Source: CAJBLF01 sp964430205 | Lineage (GTDB): Bacteria > Patescibacteriota > Gracilibacteria > Absconditabacterales > Absconditicoccaceae | Assembly (NCBI GenBank): GCA_964430205.1 | Contig: CAYSER010000026.1 | Span: 1 to 11,654 of the forward strand | Direction of reading: 5' to 3' | DNA: 11,654 nt | In this document: positions 8,710-11,654 of the stretch, piece after piece | Layout of the letters: each line of letters starts with the position of its first letter | How positions within the stretch are numbered: the stretch's first letter is position 1 | Position numbers and translations under genes: made by a program | The notes under the pieces: generated by a model | What the model was told of the DNA's origin: nothing | Seen by the model: only the letters and a program-made list of their open reading frames with translations | Database searches by the model: none

Positions 8710-9150
8710 CTAATAATGATATGATTTCCCTTGTTCGATGGTAGTTATCCTATAGAGCTGCTCCAACAGGGTCACTTTTGCCAAACCATGCGGCAGTGTG
8801 ATAGCACCGAAAGAAATTTTTGCATCTATATATTTAACTAATTCAGACTCATTGAGTCCGTATGGTCAGCCGATGACGAAGAGACAGTCCTTATCAATAA
8901 ACTGCTTATGCATGTCCATCGTCGTCAACGCTTTTCCTTCCTTAGACAGCAGGATTTTCTTATATTCCGGATATTTCTTGAGATGCGTGATGATGTTTTC
9001 CGTATCCGCCTGTATCATCTGTCTCGTATTGCCTTTCCTGCTTGGCTTCAGATTCTCTATCTTCACAGATCTGCCGAGACGCTTGGTATACTCATCTACG
9101 ACGGCATTCCGATGCTTATCGCTATCTGAGATATTGAGGATGACGAACAT
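8710..9150 (-). CDS. rlmH: 23S rRNA (pseudouridine1915-N3)-methyltransferase RlmH
   Basis: SPOUT-family SAM-dependent methyltransferase acting on pseudouridine 1915 in helix 69 of 23S rRNA in assembled ribosomes. Predicted 146 residues; E. coli RlmH has 155. Diagnostic features: L-F-V-I-G-G-P-Y-G-L (SAM-binding knot; the second Gly of I-G-G is UGA at 8866-8868), I-T-L-P-H-G-L-A-K-V followed by L-L-E-Q-L-Y-R, and the C-terminal G-K-S-Y-H-Y equivalent to the usual G-x-P-Y-H. The N-terminal M-F-V-I-L-N-I-S is the expected first strand. The start is ATG 9148-9150 without a Shine-Dalgarno; the stop is UAG at 8710-8712. It lies between obg and pnp, all on the same strand, in a group of ribosome and RNA-decay genes. 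Confidence 0.95.
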
Positions 9151-9159
9151 CGTCGCCGA

Positions 9160-9188
9160 AATTAAAAAATTAAAAATTAATAATGAAT
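9160..9188. repeat. Degenerate AT-rich heptamer repeat upstream of rlmH
   Basis: AATTAAA(A), AATTAAA, AATTAAT and AATGAAT follow one another, with one unit of 8 nt. On the minus strand this becomes an N3AATT pattern ending 9 nt before the rlmH start codon. Confidence 0.5.
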
Positions 9189-9204
9189 AATGTCGGTATT
9201 TGTA

Positions 9205-9242
9205 GTATTATCACCTATTGTAACACAATAATAGTCTATTAT
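9205..9242 (-). promoter_or_regulatory. Possible promoter with overlapping palindromic operator for rlmH
   Basis: A perfect 15-bp palindrome, ATAATAG-A-CTATTAT on the minus strand, spans 9228-9242. It lies where the -35 element would be for an extended -10 like sequence TGATAATAC (9213-9205), 55 nt before the rlmH ATG. The -35 itself is weak. A repressor site over a promoter is one reading; AT-rich composition makes chance palindromes fairly common. Confidence 0.3.
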
Positions 9243-9253
9243 GGCGATTCCTT

Positions 9254-9288
9254 CATTTTCTATTCTTCATCATTCATTATTCATTAAT
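9254..9288. repeat. Degenerate heptanucleotide repeat after obg
   Basis: Five 7-nt units (CATTTTC, TATTCTT, CATCATT, CATTATT, CATTAAT) lie end to end. On the minus strand they begin at the base directly after the obg UAA stop (9289-9291), as ATTAATG, AATAATG, AATGATG and two diverged units. Confidence 0.55.
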
Positions 9289-10635
9289 TTAGTATTGGAT
9301 ATATCTCGAATCCAATCCTGCATATGGGCTGATCACCTTGAATACATCACCCTTCTGGATCCCTATCCTCTCGAATTCCTCCAAGATTCCTCTCTGCGAC
9401 ACCTGTTTCCGGAATCGCTCTTCTGCCTCATCATTGCCTCGAGGAAGCATCCAGACCAGCTTAGCGAATCCTTCATCGATAATCTCCCATACGTTGATGT
9501 ACTGTGCATCAGCCTCTCCGATATATCATCCGTCGATCAAAACGCTTTTTTCCTGTTCGCTGATGTTCTTGATGGCGTGCTCAGCATGTTTCTCCTCATG
9601 ATGAGGGATATTCTCGATATGATAAACTTCGTTCACATCAGTTTTCCTGAGCATCTCTATACTCCTCTTGAGCCATTCATAGATGCCATAATGAGTAGCC
9701 GCAGAAATCGTAAACGTATGCTGTTGAAGCATCTTCTTGGTAATGGTGGTTCAGATTTTTTCTTCTTTGAAGAATTGAAGGATCTTATCCCGGAGCTGCT
9801 CTTGGTATTCCTTGAGAATGTCCTGGTCATTGACGAGATCGTATTTGTTGATCAGGAACATGATTCTTTTCTCAAAGATCGCCTTGCCCTCGTCATAGAT
9901 ATATAAAGTTATCATCCCGTTATTCTCAACGATCTGGATTTCAACCTTGTCACTCTCCGCTCTCAATCTCGTACGTGCATAGGTGCAAATCTCTTCCAGG
10001 AGTTCCGGAATCTCTTCTATTCATTGATCATATCTGGAAATATCTCCTATCAGACAGAATACCCTCGCCTTGAGAATATGACGGAGGAATGCATTACCTA
10101 ATCCCTTACCTTCCGCTGCGCCCTTGATGAGCCCTGGGATATCGATCACATTGAAATGTGTTTCCTGGAATGTCGCAGATCAGAGATTGGGTATCAACGT
10201 CGTGAATGGGTAATCGGCGACTTTCGCCTTGGTATTTGAGATACTATTGATGATGCTGGTCTTGCCAACGCTCGGCGTCCCTATCAATGCGATGTCAGCG
10301 AGTAACTGGAGTTCCAGGACGAGCATTCTCTGATTGCCTGGTTCGCCGAGCAGACAGAATGACGGATACTGATGGACAGCATCCTTGAAATGTATATTCC
10401 CNNNNNNNNNNNNNNNNNNNNNNNNNNNNNNNNNNNNNNNNNNNNNNNNNNNNNNNNNNNNNNNNNNNNNNNNNNNNNNNNNNNNNNNNNNNNNNNNNNN
10501 NACGGATCAGCCATTGCCTCCATTACCGCCTGATGGTCATCAATACGGCACTCCTGCCTCCCTTCTTCAGGTCACGCTCCCATCGCCTCATTTGCCTGAT
10601 TGTACCGTTATAGTGACTTCATCATAGAAACGCAT
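9289..10635 (-). CDS. obg: Obg family GTPase (CgtA), interrupted by an assembly gap
   Basis: Essential GTPase in large ribosomal subunit assembly. Three domains are seen. The Obg fold starts at ATG 10633-10635 with M-R-F-Y-D-E-V and a glycine-rich repeat; five of its glycines are UGA before the gap. After the gap come G-N-x-H-F-K and G-E-P-G-N-Q-R, then the G domain: G1 G-T-P-S-V-G-K-T, switch I D-Y-P-F-T-T-L-I-P-N-L-G, G3 D-I-P-G-L-I-K-G-A-A-E-G, G4 N-K-Y-D, G5 S-A-A. The C-terminal OCT domain includes R-F-R-K-Q-V-S-Q-R-G-I and ends in UAA. UGA glycines after the gap: 10180, 10021, 9751, 9526; nine in all. The frame is the same on both sides of the gap, but about 80 residues are missing where 100 N allow about 33, so the true protein is near 490 residues. 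A roughly 28-residue insertion between G3 and G4 is unusual. No Shine-Dalgarno is seen. Confidence 0.95.
10402..10501. other. Assembly gap of 100 N inside obg
   Basis: Exactly 100 undetermined bases, a common placeholder size. The reading frame matches across it, but the Obg fold needs roughly 240 nt here by comparison with typical family members, so the gap length is probably not measured. Confidence 0.97.
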
Positions 10636-10640
10636 ATGAT

Positions 10641-10724
10641 AATTTAGAATTTAGAATTTAAAATTTAGAATTTAGAAAACAGAATTTAGAAACCAGAATT
10701 TAGAATTTAAAATTTAGAAACCAG
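10641..10724. repeat. Twelve-unit heptanucleotide tandem repeat upstream of obg
   Basis: Twelve 7-nt units without a gap: AATTTAG (seven copies), AATTTAA (two), AAACCAG (two) and AAAACAG (one). The variant units are interspersed, suggesting a higher-order pattern. On the minus strand it ends 5 nt before the obg ATG, so it forms the obg 5' leader or promoter. The reverse complement of the array at 397-427 is built from the same AATTTAA unit. Confidence 0.85.
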
Positions 10725-10759
10725 AAATGATTGTAGCAAAGTTACCATGAAAAACAAAT

Positions 10760-10789
10760 AAAAAAACTTGCCCTGAATACCAGGGCAAG
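10760..10789 (-). terminator. Strong intrinsic terminator after the PhoH gene
   Basis: CTTGCCCTG and CAGGGCAAG form a perfect 9-bp stem with a 5-nt loop (GTATT on the minus strand), followed by seven T (10766-10760). It begins 16 nt after the UGA that ends the conserved PhoH domain. It separates the PhoH unit from obg. Confidence 0.92.
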
Positions 10790-10805
10790 CTATAATGGAT
10801 AGTGA

Positions 10806-11654
10806 TCACAGGAGATCTGCGGCCAATTCCGCGAGCTCGCTGCGTTCGCCTTTTTCGAGCGTTATGTGTGCAACGATACTCCTTCCTCCCATCTTATGGA
10901 TAGCATGGCTTAGCCCATTGGATCGTTCATCCAGATAAGGACTATCGATCTGCTGGACATCTCCGCAAAAGACGACTTTGGTATTTTCGCCTGCACGAGT
11001 GATGATCGTCTTGACCTCATGCGGAGTCAGATTCTGTGCTTCATCGATAACGAAGAAGGTGTTGTTGAAACTCCTTCCCCTGATAGAAGCCAGAGGCTGT
11101 ATCTTGAGCTTCCCTGAGGACAGGACCAGTGAAATGAAATCACTTTTCTTTTCAGGTACGGTCTCAGATTCAACCTTCTTACTCCTTTTCTTAGCTGGCT
11201 TATTCTCGTCATCACCACTGTTCTTGCCTTTGATTTGGCTCTGGATGAAAGCGAGATTGTCGTATAACCCCTGCATATAGGGCATGACTTTCTCATTCGC
11301 ATCACCAGGCAATGCACCGATGTCTTTGTTGCTGAGCGGCACCATGGCGGCAGCTATGATGATCTGGTCATACTTCTTCTCCTTGAGCAGATGTACAGCG
11401 ACAGCCATAGCCAACAAGGTCTTTCCGGTTCCCGCTTTTCCCATCAGCGTGACTAACTTGATATCCGGCTGCATCAATGCATCCATCGCAAATACCTGTT
11501 CGGCATTGCGTGGAGTGATGCCAGAATACGTGACTTTCTTCACGTTCATGATATGTGTCATATCCTTATCGACCCGGGTGAGACAACTGCCTTTGCCGTT
11601 CTTGAGGACAAGATACATATTGGGGCGAAGCGCCACGCCATCGAAACACCCATC
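10806..11654 (-). CDS. PhoH-family ATPase, C-terminal part (PIN-PhoH type)
   Basis: Members of this family couple a PhoH ATPase/helicase domain to an N-terminal PIN ribonuclease domain; the PIN part would lie outside the window. The visible 282 residues carry R-P-N-M-Y-L-V-L, the G-I-T-P-R-N-A-E-Q linker typical of PIN-PhoH proteins, Walker A G-K-A-G-T-G-K-T, D-I-G-A-L-P-G-D, a Lys/Glu-rich low-complexity linker, Q-P-L-A-S-I-R-G-R-S, Walker B F-F-V-I-D-E-A-Q-N-L, F-C-G-D-V-Q-Q-I-D and I/D-S-P-Y-L-D-E-R-S-N-G-L. The conserved end, E-R-S-E-L-A-E-L-A-A-D-L-L, is where family members normally stop. Here the next codon is UGA (10806-10808), then a terminator. If UGA is Gly, the frame runs 33 codons further, through the terminator, to UAA at 10707-10709. 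No other UGA occurs in the visible part, unlike its neighbours. I annotate the end at the UGA but this is unresolved. Confidence 0.9.
   Translation of the reverse strand, partial: DGCFDGVALRPNMYLVLKNGKGSCLTRVDKDMTHIMNVKKVTYSGITPRNAEQVFAMDALMQPDIKLVTLMGKAGTGKTLLAMAVAVHLLKEKKYDQIIIAAAMVPLSNKDIGALPGDANEKVMPYMQGLYDNLAFIQSQIKGKNSGDDENKPAKKRSKKVESETVPEKKSDFISLVLSSGKLKIQPLASIRGRSFNNTFFVIDEAQNLTPHEVKTIITRAGENTKVVFCGDVQQIDSPYLDERSNGLSHAIHKMGGRSIVAHITLEKGERSELAELAADLL

Noticed and set aside
8488..8724. 78-codon plus-strand frame in the pnp leader
   Set aside because: Opposite to all other genes, overlaps the end of rlmH, starts inside a heptamer repeat, is Cys-rich without a pattern and matches no family I know.
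9241..9906. 221-codon open frame on the plus strand
   Set aside because: It lies antisense to the well-supported obg gene and shows no family features; its length reflects codon structure of obg.
397..10724. CRISPR array from the spaced repeats
   Set aside because: Units are 7 nt, directly adjacent and degenerate, without spacers; no cas genes are present.
1..11654. Mobile elements, phage genes or defence systems
   Set aside because: No transposase, integrase, terminal inverted repeats or defence-gene motifs were seen on either strand.

Overview
The window reads as a fragment of a Candidate Phyla Radiation bacterium that uses genetic code 25 (UGA = glycine), most likely Absconditabacteria (SR1) or Gracilibacteria. 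Under the standard code nearly every conserved gene is broken. Reading UGA as Gly restores nine full or partial proteins, and many of the 35 in-frame UGAs fall on invariant glycines (for example RuBisCO G-T-I-V-K-P-K, PNPase T-G-D-M-D-F-K and the Obg glycine-rich N-terminus). All eight genes whose stop is in the window, apart from the PhoH gene, end in UAA or UAG. An archaeal-type AMP/RuBisCO pathway also fits SR1. The phylum assignment is an inference.

All genes are on the minus strand, so transcription runs from high to low coordinates. Region 1 (11654-10760) is the C-terminal part of a PIN-PhoH type ATPase and a strong intrinsic terminator. Region 2 (10724-8710) holds a 7-bp tandem repeat array, the ribosome-assembly GTPase Obg (interrupted by a 100-N scaffold gap), and the 23S rRNA methyltransferase RlmH. 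Region 3 (8709-5558) is a 330-nt leader with a possible structured RNA, polynucleotide phosphorylase (pnp), a membrane-anchored GyrI-like protein and a terminator. Region 4 (5497-1) is an unrecognised protein followed by ribose-1,5-bisphosphate isomerase, form II/III RuBisCO, AMP phosphorylase and the start of pyruvate kinase.

Regions 1-3 concern RNA turnover and ribosome maturation. Region 4 is a compact metabolic unit. AMP is phosphorolysed to adenine and ribose-1,5-bisphosphate, isomerised to ribulose-1,5-bisphosphate, and carboxylated to two 3-phosphoglycerates. These can run down lower glycolysis to the ATP-yielding pyruvate kinase step, so nucleotide salvage would feed substrate-level phosphorylation.

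The least expected observations are: (a) degenerate heptanucleotide repeats (N3AATT on the minus strand) in most AT-rich spacers, three of them starting at or within a few bases of a stop codon; (b) the PhoH gene, whose natural end is a UGA sitting 16 nt before a terminator although UGA is sense elsewhere; (c) a possible multi-helix RNA element upstream of pnp; (d) an unknown gene leading into the RuBisCO operon.
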